NCBI GenBank assembly: GCA_904066235.2
Contig: CAJFCV020000003.1
Location: 4,278,001-4,342,000 of the forward strand
Direction of reading: 5' to 3'
From: Bursaphelenchus xylophilus
Lineage: Eukaryota; Nematoda; Chromadorea; Rhabditida; Aphelenchoididae
Length of the DNA: 64,000 nucleotides
The notes below the pieces were generated by a model, which searched no databases, was not told the origin of the DNA, and saw nothing but the letters and a program-made list of their open reading frames with translations. Shown here piece by piece: positions 35,732-48,400 of the stretch. Position 1 is the stretch's first letter, and the number at the start of each line of letters is the position of its first letter. Made by a program: the position numbers and the translations under genes.

Positions 35732-36140
35732 ATGCCGTTCGCTGACAATGACGACCCTCCAGGGACCGTTCGCACCTCGCAAGTGCCCACGGACAAGGTC
35801 GGAATGAAAATATTTAGATAGCAGAGGGGTTAGGTATTTAAATAAATCATAACAATTGTATGTAAGTATAACTGGTTGCAATTACAACTTTACACAGTTA
35901 CCGCACCTACAGCTTTCTGAACATTAAGACAGTTGGATTAATTAACTTAGCCGTTGCAGGAAGTAACCTTGAAAATTATAAAGTTGTTCGAAAAGACATT
36001 CGCCGTTCGCGAATTGGGTAAGTCGGGAATTGGGTGACCGCAAAATCTGATTTCCACTGATTAAAAGGTCAGCCTTTAAAAACGCCGCTGAGGAATTATG
36101 GAGATCGATAAGATTGGTGGGGAAGATGACATCGCGTTGA
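35732..36140 (+). CDS. Possible three-exon gene for a 63-residue protein
   Basis: Exons 35732-35797, 35960-36017 and 36073-36140 join in frame from MPFADNDDPPG to a TGA. Exon 2 lies between a good acceptor (cgttgcag) and a good donor (GTAAGTC); exon 3 follows aaaggtcag. The first donor (GTCGGA) is weak. The joined protein is amphipathic and basic in its second half (KIIKLFEKTFAVREL then AAEELWRSIRLVGKM). An acceptor-like sequence (ctaatcttcag, about 35690-35700) lies about 30 nt upstream of the ATG. No family is recognised. Confidence 0.35.
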
Positions 36141-39100
36141 GGTCAGAGATACGACAGGCATACTTAAGGTAGCTTGCAAGGAATTACAGATAAAGGTAAA
36201 CTTTTTTATTGTATTTGAACCAGAGTTTGTTCCGAGAAAATGGAAAAAGTTACAACAACTTCCTTTACCTCACAAAACCGCCCTCGAGGGATCGAAAAAA
36301 ACGAAAGATTTGTAACCAAAATCCGCCAAGATTTTTTTTCTTATTGGTTTCGCCCGATTAAGGAAATCGCCTTTATTCGCCCGGAGGGGGTTCAATAAAT
36401 ATTGGGCGACAAAATGCCCTTCTTGACTGACTTTTTGCGGAACGGAATTCTCTCACCTCCGCGGCATCGGGGTGAAGGACGTCGCGACTGATGGGAGGGA
36501 AACACTGTCGCTTTAAAGCCACCGAAGCAAATGATCTTGAACTTCATCCGGGAAGTCGTCAGAATCTTGAGGGGGAGAGGGGGGAAAGTCAAGTGAGCTA
36601 ACGGGATTGTTGTAACGGCACGACCTTGTATGGGGCGGTATAAATTTGAGGATTGAAATAATTTGGAAAGGCACAAGCTAACATCTATTTTCAACATTGA
36701 TATGTGGCCTAGTCAGAAGCTGAAGCTATGAGCCAAAATTTTGGAGAGATCTGTCGCGCATTTTCAGTATGAACTACAATATAAAAAACCTGGCCAAATG
36801 GAGCCAAGGGAGTTGCAGTTTGTAGTCTATCACTTGCCAAGGGCTTCGACAAAGGCTAACTTTCTAATCACGGACTGCAACCTAGACTAAACCTTCCTCA
36901 AATGAACCCCTGCGCCTCCAAAGCCCGTTCAAAAACCGCCTCCTTGACTTTATAAGATGATTTTTTATGAAGTGCCATTCCGTTTACGAAGTTACCAAAC
37001 AATCGCCCTTAAACCGGTCAATTCTTTGACGCAAAAAACGGAGTCGCCGTAGATACAATAATAAACAACTCCAATACCATTTAACTCAAGTTTCGGCGCA
37101 CAGATTTTCCGCTTTCGCCGTTTGAAAGCGAAAACATTTGGGGGATTTTGGAACTTCTAGGGAAATTCAAACTGTGAGAACAGTCTGGAAAGAATATTGA
37201 ACAGCGGTTGTTGTAAGCGTGGTAGGGACTTTATCTTTAAAAACACGGGAGTTACTAGTGACGTGAAGGAAAAACATTTTTTGTAAAACTTGTAACAAAC
37301 TTGGACTAATATTTCAAACTGAATTTGAGAAATTTTCAAACGGTTTTTAGGCCTAACGATCGTGAAAATACGGTATATCTGAAGAAAATTTTTTAAAAAA
37401 TTAAAATTTGACCCATTCATTCCGAAAAATTGGTCGAAAATTCGCCTGAAACTTCTCTATACAAAATTTGATAAAAAATTACAGTTCAATCAAATTTTCC
37501 TCACAAAGAAAAAATTTGTTGAGCCAAGAAAACCAGCTGAAATCGCGTTGAAAACCTGTCGAAATTCCTCCGAAAACCTCAAAGAATCCGCCGAAAAAAG
37601 AAGTTTTCGCCGGTGGCAGGGGCGTCGCAATGAATCTGCTTACAATAAAAGCCGCTGGATTCTGAGAGAAAAACATTCTTCGAAATCTTTTTTTTTCGCC
37701 CGATCCGATCCTAATAGAGAGTAAGCCTGAATTGAGGTCAAAATCGGCGAACGGAACCGAAATCGAAAACATTTTTAAACGCCCTGAGGCTCCATAAAAT
37801 CAGGAACGAATAAAAAAATGGAAAGACGTTGACATTTGAGGGCTAGAATTTGGAGGTCAAATTCCAATTCCATTTCTAAGGGGATTGTAAAGGCAAAACA
37901 TGACACAGACTACTTCTAATACGCAGTCAAAGTAAGCAAGGACAACCAAATTTTCGTTATTTTTTGGCCAAATACAGTCAAGCCTTGACTCGTGGGACCT
38001 CTGATTTTTTTTAGGGAGGTTTGTTGTTTTTTTAGAATCTTTCAACAATATTTTAGAGAAGGGACTATGGACAATGAAGAGAGGAACTGAGAGCAAAACG
38101 ATTTTCTATTGCTTCGCGGCCAATTTCCAGCGGAATGTGATTTATGTCCCAAATCCTTTATTAGTTTCTTTCTACAATCTTTATGATGTAATTTGAAACC
38201 CACTATAACGTGTTATAGTGATTTTGTAATACTACGTTCCAAGCTTTGCCGAGATCGAAGCATTGGACCTCAAAGACTTTGCAAAAAATTCGATGACTAA
38301 AATATGACTCTAAACGTTTCAAATTGTACGGTCAACATCCCAAACATATTCCGATGTACATCCACCAACACTACAGCCCATCAATCCAAGCCCAACAAAC
38401 ACCCGATCCATCGAGCAGTAGATTAATCACAACGAATGACTAACCCAATATAACCTACATAGAGCGGATGACAAAGGCCCCCACGATCTTCCTGTTATGG
38501 GGTTTTGTTGTACTGATCGACCTAGAAAAGAGCGGCGCGTCACAAAACTTTCGAAAAACGATGAGATCTCGGCACCATCAATCGAGCGGATAAATTCAGT
38601 TTGAATTTCGTAATAATTTTGGGTAAATTGATCAAACATTTGGTAAGATTCGAGCTAAAACTTCGCGAAGGGATCGAAAAGAAGGTGGGTTTAAAGGAGG
38701 CGAGAGATTCGAAGGAAAAAAAGGGTTGTGGAATAAAGTAAACGGTAAATTTACTGTATAAAATTGCGTGTATCGCCTGGCACAAATACAGCGTTTTTTT
38801 ACCTCAAGGAGTAAAAAAAACTTCGGCCTATTTCTCCGACCAGTTCTCCTCGTTTTTGATTGTCTCTCATCAAAAAAATTATTAAAACTTTTTACTACAC
38901 CCTGAAGCAATTTCTAATATTTTGAGCAACTTAAAAAAAATGTTGCATAACTTGGAAATCGGACAGTTTCAAGGATAGGTTTGAATTTGAACGTCTAGAA
39001 TCTTAGAGAAGTTCCCTTGATCCTACAACAAAAATAAAACCAATGCAAAACATAATGAGCATTGTTTTACCAGTAATAAAAGCGACAAATATTCTCTCAC

Positions 39101-40350
39101 CCAAAAGTTGGGATCAAAAAGTTATGCAATCGGAAGGGGGGTTCTAGATTCTAGAAACGATGGATCCGGTTTTCTCACTTCGGCGAAAAATAAGCGTAAT
39201 AAATATTGACGTGATTATGGGCTCAAAAATTACCTTAATTATAAGGTTGCAAAAGGCTCCTGAGCATGGAGGAGCCGAATAATATTATATAAAGTTGAGG
39301 CTATCAAAATTGTTGGGGAAAGATCGTAGGTTTGTTTGATGATAGTCGTAGGATAGATGATATCACAGACATCTAAGTACTTTCGGATATGTAACCGCCT
39401 CTAGAGATCCTAAACTAAATTTTTTAGCAATCCGAATTTCCCGTGACAGATCAACCACAAAAAATTGCAGTAAATCCGAGCCTCTCACTCCGAGTACTTC
39501 CCTAATTGAGCCCGATGAACACAGCGCTCCGAAAAGTACGTTGCACTCAAGATCATTACAAAACTTTCCAACTTTTTCCGGTAATTCTTTCACAATAAGA
39601 TCGATTAATATCCCGGATGTACTGCGACCGTACAGAAACGGACATTCGTTTTATAATTATTGCGCAAAAATCGAGGTGATTTTGAGTCGGACGAAGAACA
39701 CTGCAAAACGGAGGCAGGTGAATGGCGGCAAGGGTAATAAAAGTGAAAGTCAAAAAGAATAAAGCATCGGTATAATATGTACGTATAGCTGGGATAACAC
39801 ATCCGATTTTGTCAGTTACGACAGCAACGTATACATATAGAATAGAAGTGGACATTTTACTCAAAGTTTGGGAAGATATTGCTACTGAAGGAGCAGAGCT
39901 TTTCCAAGACTATAAAAAAGTGGGCCGGAAAAATTTTCCCTGTTACCAACTCTCCTCATTCTGCATGTTCTCTCCTCTTCAGAGACCAGAGACCACCTAT
40001 AGGACTATAGTCTGCGCATGCAGAGCGTAAAGTAAAATTTCTAGGAAATAGAAAATGGCAAAAATTTTTTAATATCTAGTACAATATTGGGGCAGGGCGG
40101 GTAGCAGGTAGATTTTTTTCAGCCTTACTATACATGGTTTAAAAGCGCAATTTCTGAGCTTCAAAACCATATGTTCAACATATCTCGTAATGCGCCTTAA
40201 AGTTCACAGGAATTCGGACAAATCGACGACCCAAAAATACACAAGACTTATGGGACACCCTAATATTTATATACACACATATCTTCTTTATTGCTTGCTT
40301 GTATCAAAGATAACCCTATTTTATCAGTCAAAATTTTAAAATTATTAATT
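36141..40350. other. Gene-poor region
   Basis: About 4.2 kb of AT-rich sequence with no supported gene. An open stretch on the minus strand at about 39363-39650 (ending EAVTYPKVLRCL) reads like protein but has no start or partner exon. A fragment of a dispersed mariner-like repeat lies at about 40187-40270. Confidence 0.4.
40187..40270. repeat. Dispersed repeat copy, mariner-like end
   Basis: About 83 bp, including cacaggaattcg, tcgacgacccaaaaa and acttatgggacaccctaat, is about 85% alike to 50894-50978. The end reads as the reverse complement of ATTAGGGTGTCCCATAAGT, a common mariner-type terminus. Confidence 0.6.
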
Positions 40351-41778
40351 TCACGGGTTCTTTGCCTGCTCCCAATTCTTCCTCAGTTCTTGGAAGTAGA
40401 CGTTGGTTTCGTTGTGAGCCCATGATTCCTGAGAGATTACTCGTCGCTTCTCCTCGCAAATTCGTCGACGTGTTGTGCAAACAAAAGCCGCCTTGAATCC
40501 GGGATGCCGACAAACGAAGCTGAACATGAAGGTCAGAGTTGAGCATTGGCCCGTGAGCTTGAGGATCTAAAAACGTTGACTTTTAATCGTTATGTTGTGG
40601 AAATATTGACATTTTATGACATGTCGCTAACTTTTCACTAATGATGACCCTAATACTTACATTACTAATAAAGAGATCCCTTGCCTTTTGCTCCGGTGAA
40701 TCGTCGGTCTCGCTGACAAATGACTTCAGCACAATTACGGTGGCAGCCGCCGTCGTGACAAAGTAAAAGATCATTACCGGGAACAACAAACGCAACACAA
40801 TTATGTTCTCATTGACCTGATATCTCATGGACAACGGAACGGCTTTGTCTTTGAGCATCTTCAGATTCCATCTGTACACAATAATCTGCATTCCCCAGCC
40901 AAATAAACTGACCACCATCATTGTGCAGATCAGCTGTCCATAGACAACGGTGTGCTCCATTGCAAAAATGCAGGTTTTTTGTTGCGGGTTTAAACCCCGA
41001 TCGGTAGTGACCAGTCCAAAAATAGTACCAACTAATATTAACGTGCATACATATCCTTGTCCGAGACTGTTCGAAAATCGCTCGTAATTGCGAATATTCA
41101 AAGAGGCTATCAATCGCTCACCACCGATTGTTATGACTGAGAATATGGTAGCCAAATAGCAAACAGAGAACACACAATTCGTGGCGCGGCAAGCAAAGCG
41201 GTCAAAGAAATTGTTGGAGGAGGGATCAAGGTAATCAGTGTTCAGGAAGCGGCAGAATTGGAGGAGATGATTCTCGATCAGTGTGCAGGTCTGGAAAGAA
41301 ACATTAGGGGTCGTCATGCATGTATTTGGGGAGATCTCAACATACTATGATATTATCATCTCTACGTCATCATTTCATTCAAGATTATTTATAGCGTGGT
41401 TCACTCGGGGCTTCCAGCCTTATTTCTTATTAGATGTAAAAAATGGCGTATGCCGGCTTCAAATTTGATATAAACTTTATAGAAACTCATACCTAGAATA
41501 AAGCCAGCTCCGAGTGGACCACCATGTAAAAAATGTAGTCTGTCTTCAGCTTCAAAGAAATTTTTTTCAGAGTTTTCAGAACCCATGCCACCGAATAAAA
41601 ATTCGAGAAATAAAACGTTGCAACCTACCATAACGAATTTGAGATTCCCATGGATCAAGCTGGTCCTGAATAAGAAATACAAAAAGGCGGAAGTGTAACA
41701 GATAGCGAACACCAGCAATGTCGACGAAACAATATTCAGCGCTTTGTTTATTTGGACCACCATCTCAACAGCTACCAT
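40351..41778 (-). CDS. Serpentine chemoreceptor (7TM GPCR, Sra-superfamily like: Sre/Srab)
   Basis: Three exons (about 41493-41778, 40661-41290 and 40351-40566). Hydrophobic segments follow the 7TM pattern: LNIVSSTLLVFAICYTSAFL, FVMVGCNVLFLEFLFGG, FSVCYLATIFSVITI, YVCTLILVGTIFGLV, LICTMMVVSLFGWGM and FPVMIFYFVTTAAATVIV. The third is followed by GGERLIASLNIRNYERF, the ER..A....YE signature of the Sra superfamily. The C-terminal exon has the HPGFKAA motif. The strongest first donor (CTAG|GTATGAG) does not match the phase of exon 2; a weak donor 17 nt further (AAA|GTTTAT) would. So this is either a gene with a poor donor, a missed small exon, or a decaying copy. Confidence 0.68.
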
Positions 41779-43334
41779 TTCTGTAACTGTAATTACGAAA
41801 CGAATATTAAAATAATCCACAGCCAGTTAATCCGTTATTTAAATTGAAACAAACGCAGAGGACGACAGGTGTTTTTAAAGTTCGAATACTCATTGAAAGG
41901 ATCGGAATTCGCGTTTGGAGAAACGTTGACAATAAAATTAAAAATTAAAGAGTGACAGGTTCAAAGTAGAACTTACTGTACTTTTAAGCTTTCTATTTCA
42001 TTATGACAAATCTTTTAGGACCATTTAAGACTTTTTTAACGTGAAGAACAAAAAGAAAACCTTTCAAAATCAACAATACCCTAAAATGCATAAATTAGAG
42101 TTTCAATTTACATCAGTTATTACTACTTTCAAAATTTAATAAGAAATAAATTGGCAACAAGTGTCTTGGAAACGGAGTAAATAAGTTAACACAGTAATAT
42201 GTCATATAGAAAATTGTCTGGAATACCATAGCTATGGTATTTCTGACATCTTGGCCATAGCAGAACGGATAAAAAATGTAGAAAAATCTCTCTGATCTTC
42301 TTTGTACCTTGTAAATCTCGGTTTAAACAACGAATCAACCCGAAACGAATTTTTTTTGACCCTTCGCGATTTGACAAGCAGCTTTTGGACTCAACTTGGA
42401 CTTGCGGAGGCCGCAATGTTCGTACTAATTGAATTAATAATTGTAATTTTTTTAAGAAAAGTAAGATGCAAAAGCTACAATTTAATGAACAAAAAAACGA
42501 ACACCGGAAGAACTAACACAGCATCAAAAAATTAAGTTAGATGTATTATACTGTACGCCAACATTACCCATATCACATTTGAGGACTAAAAAGTTGGTTA
42601 AACTCCCCCGCACATACAAGTTTACACAACGCATAAATGCCTTTTAACTTGAGTATTAAATGCCTTTTAATACTCAAGGAAGTGGTGGGAAGTGACACTG
42701 TAAATAACTAAGAAGAAGTTAAGAAATCTCTAATCTACTCAGTTTTTTTGAATTAGCAATGCAATTGCTCAGTAAACATGACTGTTAGCCGATGCAATTT
42801 AATAATCAAATTCCAGAGGAAAGTAATCAAATTAAATCGGAAAATATTCAACCTTGAATAATTTAAGGGAATTTGAAGCACATGAACATGGAATATGAAG
42901 TGTTACGATACTCGGATAGAATCCCCCATACAATATCACCCAAAATAAACCTCAAAAGCTGTTGCAACACATTTATTAAACACCATTCTTCTAATCAACA
43001 GGAAGGTGTGTAATGTAAAACTTGCGAATTCTCAAAATTTCTTTAGAATTTTTGTATTCACACTTCCTACACTCACAATAAAACAAAAACGAAGCAGTAA
43101 CCTAAAGTACGTGTAAAAACACGGAACAAATTCGTCCTACTTCCTTTAGAAATGTTGTAGGTGTCTATGTACATTCCACCAGAATTGTCCAAAAAAGGAT
43201 ACCACCGCCTCAACAAGTTCAATGTCTAGCAAAACAACAACAACAGTATAATAAAACTATAAAAATTAACTGTTTTCAATATTTTGGCAGTGCATTGACT
43301 CTGAAAGATAAATGTAGCCTACAATAAGACTAGG
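41779..43334. other. Intergenic region with two short palindromes
   Basis: About 1.55 kb between the chemoreceptor start and the 3' end of the NAA80-like gene. It contains a 20 bp perfect palindrome (42222-42241) and a 12 bp-arm hairpin (42649-42677). An open frame at 42302-42535 (+) has one hydrophobic stretch but no ATG start and no splice support. Confidence 0.4.
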
Positions 43335-44126
43335 TTACAAGTACAAAAACATGAATTGTTCGGGTTTATTCACTCGAACAGGTGATTTGATCGACGGAGC
43401 TGGCGGAGGAGGGGGTAAAGGGCCATTAGAGATAGCCGTTAGAGCTGCAGAAGAAGGCAGAACTCCATTGGATACAGGAAGAGTTGTTTTGCATTCCTTC
43501 CGATCGATTGGCTTGATCTCAGAGAATACAACTGAACTCGCCACACAAGCCTCAACCCCCATGGTTAATATAGGCAAGAACTCGCAGCATTGGAATCCAC
43601 ATTTCTCGTAGAACTCCATCTGATCTTCAGTGCACAACAGGACCTGTAAACGCCATCTTTTAGCAAAACTTTGGGAATATTTGAATTGAGGGAATATCAG
43701 ATGAAACAGAATTTTTGACAGATCTAAACTCCAACAAAAAAATTCGGCCTACCACAGAATATCCTTCATTTTTGGCCTTCTCAACGCATTTCTGGACCAA
43801 AACTTTGCCTATTCCCTTGCCTCGATCTGCTTTTCGTATTATCAACGACTCCAGATAGGCGGCTCTTCCAGCTCCATAGTTGCAGACGTTCAAAAATCTT
43901 GAATGCCCAATCAATTCCCTTGTCTCCGAATCCAGAAGAATCACCGACATCGGCGGTGATGGTTTACAATACTTATTGAGGCTGTTGAGTCGAAACGTCT
44001 CCGACTTCGGCCATTCCTGAAGCATGGTCACATTCATTCTTATTATCTTACCTCATTCAGCAGAGTTATGCAGTCTGGTATCTTCTCCTCATTTCCAAAT
44101 AATGGGACAAGCTCATACTTGTCCAT
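43335..44126 (-). CDS. NAA80-like actin N-terminal acetyltransferase (GNAT)
   Basis: Exons 44052-44126, 43753-44016 and 43335-43643 join in frame to 215 residues. The N-terminal LLNE|EWPKSETFRLNSL matches the LIN..WPRS...R..SL start of NAA80 (NAT6). The acetyl-CoA loop DRGKGIGKVL is the GNAT Q/RxxGxG motif, and the HSRFLNV and AYLESLIIRK strands fit. The C-terminal tail holds a polyproline run (NGPLPPPPPAPS); the human enzyme also has a polyproline segment, which recruits profilin-actin. NAA80 acetylates the processed N-terminus of actin. Intron 1 is only 35 nt. Confidence 0.8.
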
Positions 44127-45482
44127 CCTCAGCTGAATCCATCCATTTCACTTGAGATCGATCTCGCCTTTTGGCTAAGAATTTTTATTTTTTTTATTTT
44201 TTGACACTTCGTTCGACGAAATGTCACATTTATTATTATTTATTTTTGTTGCAAAACAAAAACAAGAAACTGATGCGAAGATGTTTTTTATAAAGGTTTT
44301 TGTGGTATTTATAACCTAGCAAACCGTTTATCTTTATTGTTTCTTCTTTTTCATAATAATTTCCAAGGTGTATTTCAAACTGGACTGAATATGTCAATTT
44401 AAATCCTTTTGTGAATACACGCGTGCCTTATTTTTACCTCATTTTGCAAGAAGGTTGGTCGAATCATGTCCTGGCTGAAGAGAAACACGGGGAAATCTGC
44501 TCAATTGCCAAGGTTGGACGATTTTTTTCTGATTTGGTTGAGGCTTTCAAGGTCGACTTAGGAGTGTCGGAGGGGACTTGCCATCTCTTTTCGGTGAACA
44601 TTAGAATCGCCGTTTTTGTAAGCAAAGGGGAATCTGTGATAACAACAGTATGATAATGAAGAAATTGATGGTTTTCCGTATTTTGCACTTGGGTATGTTA
44701 TACTAGCCCTTTACCCATCCCATTGATTATAGACCGTTCTGTCTGCAGATGACTAATCTCACATCACCCACTTGGTCGGGCATTGACCTCGAATGATTTC
44801 ATTGCTAATTTCGCAAAGAATTCGGTTATTTTTGAACGTTTTTCCCCGGATGAGTCACTCCCCAAGGGCCCTAAAAACATTTATTGTTTGGAGAAATCTT
44901 TGAGAAAAAACTGTTTGGACTCGCTTGCCGGGGGTGTTCACTTTTTGTTTTTGGTTCGAAAGTGGGTAAGGGGAAGGTTTTTTGATGCGAAAATTTTATT
45001 TTGTTAGGAGGGTAGACAAGTTGTGTACACTAAGGTTTCTTTCAAGAATTTTTTTGTGATTCTTTTCTGTTAGCTGTCACAGATAGTCTCTACTAAAGAG
45101 TACAATTAGTTGTGGATACAAGTCGCGTGTGAATTACAGAAAATCGCCGCTTTTCTTTGTTTTTATGACATCTGAAACTTGCTGATAAGGATGATGTTTT
45201 TGATAATCTTTCTAAATTTCATAACCCTTAATGTGGTCTACATGATGTTTTGTTAACTATGTTTTGATTAGAAGAAAGCGATATAAAAATATTTTTTCAT
45301 TTCTATGAACTGCACCTTGTTCGATTAAGGTACCTATAAAGTCTCTTATTATTAGCTTTACCTCAGGTTTCATGATGTTTCAGTTTTTTCGAACTATCGG
45401 CTTTTTAAAATTCTTTTCCACTCGTTTTACCGGTTTTGTTTATTGAATATGAAGTGTAATGTGTAATATAACGTGTTTCAGG
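44127..45482. other. Intergenic region between divergent NAA80-like and alx-1 genes
   Basis: About 1.35 kb that should contain both promoters. A start-like stretch at 44467 (MSWLKRNTGKSAQLPR) followed by donor- and acceptor-like sites could be an alternative 5' exon, but I cannot connect it to anything. An acceptor (cgtgtttcag) ends 1 nt before the alx-1 ATG. Confidence 0.35.
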
Positions 45483-48400
45483 ATGGCAAACCGCAGAAAC
45501 TTTTTGGCCGCACCGGGCAAACCGGCGTCGGAGGTGGATATCGCGAGCAGGGTCACTTCCTACATGGAGACATGCATGTCCTTGACGGAAGAAGTGAAGC
45601 AATCAGTAAAGGAAGGCCTTGGTGTCCTAAATCAAAGAAGACGTAATGCCTTCTTCAACGACGACATCGGGAAAACGTTGAGTAGTGTTGAAGCCATCCA
45701 TTTGTAAGTCTTTTGATTTTATTTGTTTTTGTTTTTAGGTATAGAGAAGGGATTAATGAGGGAAAGGATCCGAAATACCCGCGGTTGAAACGGGTGGTTA
45801 TTAGAAGGTTTCTAGTCTACAAGTCCATTCGGTCTACCTGTGTTTCATTCCATTTGCTTATAGGTACTACGACTCTTTCGTCGCTCTCGAAGAGAAGATC
45901 CCGATCAGAGATGGGGAATGTCCAGTTCCTTTCCGATGGAAGAGTGCGTTCGATAAAGGTGGATTGTTTGGAGGAAAACGGGATTTGAGTAAGTTATGAT
46001 TTCTTCCGCATATTGTTTCACATCTTCAAATATAATTCTTTTCGTATTTTAGCACACAACTACGGATCGTACGAAAAGGCATGTGTTCTGTTCAACATTG
46101 CCGCCTACCAGTCCCAATTTGTCTGCACAAGACCTCTTCAAGATGATGAGGAACTTCGGCAAGCCGTTGGTTTCTTCAAATCTTCGGCCAACATTTTTGA
46201 TTACCTGAAGAATGAAGCCATGCATTTGGTACATGATGAGCTCCCTAAAGACATGCAACCACAATTATTGAATGCACTAGGTCAATTGATGATCACTCAA
46301 GCCAATGAAATTATGTACATCAAGGCCGTCAAGGGTAATTGGATTTAATTTTGATTTCTCGTTTGGCATTTAGAGAGCTTATGGTTTATTTTGCAGACAA
46401 GAACAGCCCAGCGATCCTGAAAACAGTGGCTATGCAACTCTCTGATTCGTATGGCCAATTGTACAAGCTGTTTAATTACGAACAGGCCAGGGGAATTGTG
46501 GATAAGGTGAGTTTATTTAATTAGTTTGGAAGTTTTGGTTGGTGATTGGTTTGGCCAGATTAATTTGACCTTTTTCAGCATTGGTATACTGTGATCCAGG
46601 CGAAGGAATACGCGTATCATGCCTTCGCCGCCAAACATCAATATGACGAGATTGAACCACAGAAATTGGCGTCGTTGGAAGAGCGGTTGGGACGAGCGAG
46701 AGAGATTGTGGAGATGCTGGAAAAGGCCGTCGAACTTCTCCCAAAGAACTTTGAAAAGGAACTGGCGGATGCGAAAAATGAAAAGGAAAAATTGGATAAA
46801 GATAATAACTTTATTGTAAGTCTCGTGGAAGATTGATTGGAGATGAGTGAAATTTATTTTTTTTAGTATCATGCTAGAGTTCCAAGCCGAACTGAGCTCC
46901 CGGCAATCCCCCGGAAATTGATTCTCCAACCCGGGGAATTGAAATTCCCTTTCACGAAACAGTTCAAAGATCCATTTACCGATCTGGTGTCGGCCGCTGT
47001 GTCCAAAGCAGTGAATGTTTTCCAAGGGAAGATCAAAGAAAAAGTCCATCAAGCTGTTAGCAATTTGAGGAGCAGTGATAACAATGTGAAAGCGTAAGTT
47101 TAACAAGTTTATTCGTTGTTTAGATCTTGTTTACGGATGGTTTATGTCGAATATTTTAGTGGATTAGCTTCAATAAACATGCCGGCTTTGGTAGAAGACT
47201 CCACAAAACAGGAGAGGATTCCGGCTTCAATTGTCAAGAAGTCTGAAGCCATCCGATCTAAAGGGGGATATCACGCGATCGAAGCGAAGGAAAAACATCT
47301 TCTCAAGGCATCGGAAGAGACGGCACAGTTGATTAATAAGATCAAGGAGAAGCTGGATCAAGAAGAGCTGACAGATGAAGCGTTGAGAGATCATTATTCG
47401 GCCAGATGGACCTGCAAACCATCAAATCAGCTGACGATCAAATTCAGACAGGAAATTGGGAAGTATCAGGGCATCAATAAGACGGCCCAGTCAGCAGATG
47501 AGAAGGTTAGATCGAAAATTCGATTATGTGAGAGGGATGTGACTGTCATGACTGGACCAAGGGATGGATTACTGGAAAGAGTACCCCCGATTCAACAGTC
47601 AGGAAATGATCAAAGCCAAGCTGTGGAGAAACTGAAGGAATTATGGGGAGTAATGGAGAAAGAAATTAACATGGTCCAGCGACTGGAAGAGAGATTGAAT
47701 GAGGTGAGAAAAGTTGAAGGGGTGTTTGATATTAATTAAGGGGTTCAAATGATGTTTGGATATGATAAAACAATTATTTTCAGGTCAAATTTGATCCCAC
47801 TGCTCATTTCGTGAAGATCTTGAAACAAGAAGGGCAATTGGAGGACTCAGAAATCAACTCGTTCACGGATGAGAAGCTGAAGGAACTTTTTGATCGACTC
47901 ACGGTGGAATGCAACCAGAATATCGAGTTGAGGAATGCCATCTTGGAAGAAATGAAGGTCTGGCATCAGAAATTCACCCATGGAGGAAATGAGGATGATG
48001 AGAGGTCAAAGGCTTTGAAGCAATTGACGGCAGCCTATGACGTCTTTTTGGAGTGCGAGGGAAATCTTCAGGAAGGAGCGAAGGTGAGAGGTTTGGTGAT
48101 TTTTTGAAGAATTTAGATGATATCAGTCCTATAAGGTTTTGATTTTAGTTCTACACGGATCTGCAAGCACTTTTGACCCGATTGAATCAACAAATCGATG
48201 ATTTCTGCTTTGCACGACAGACTGAAAGAGAGGATATGGTCCAACAAATGGAAGCCGGCAAACGCCCGGCTGAGGTGATCCCAAGTGTGGTCACTGCGTT
48301 CAAAGCGAAGAAGGGATTGAATTTGGAATCGACTCGTGCCCCTCCTCCACGACCACCGCCACCAAGCACCATTCCTACGAATCAGGCACCTTCGCATTCA

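Noticed and set aside
42302..42535. Plus-strand frame with one hydrophobic stretch
   Set aside because: No ATG start, no partner exons; might be a relic but not supported.
44467..44700. Start-like sequence MSWLKRNTG with donor and acceptor-like sites
   Set aside because: Could be an alternative first exon of alx-1, but alx-1 already has a start matching ALIX and no phase-consistent link was found.
47742..47760. ggttcaaat resembling a tRNA B box in an alx-1 intron
   Set aside because: No A box, no cloverleaf could be drawn around it.
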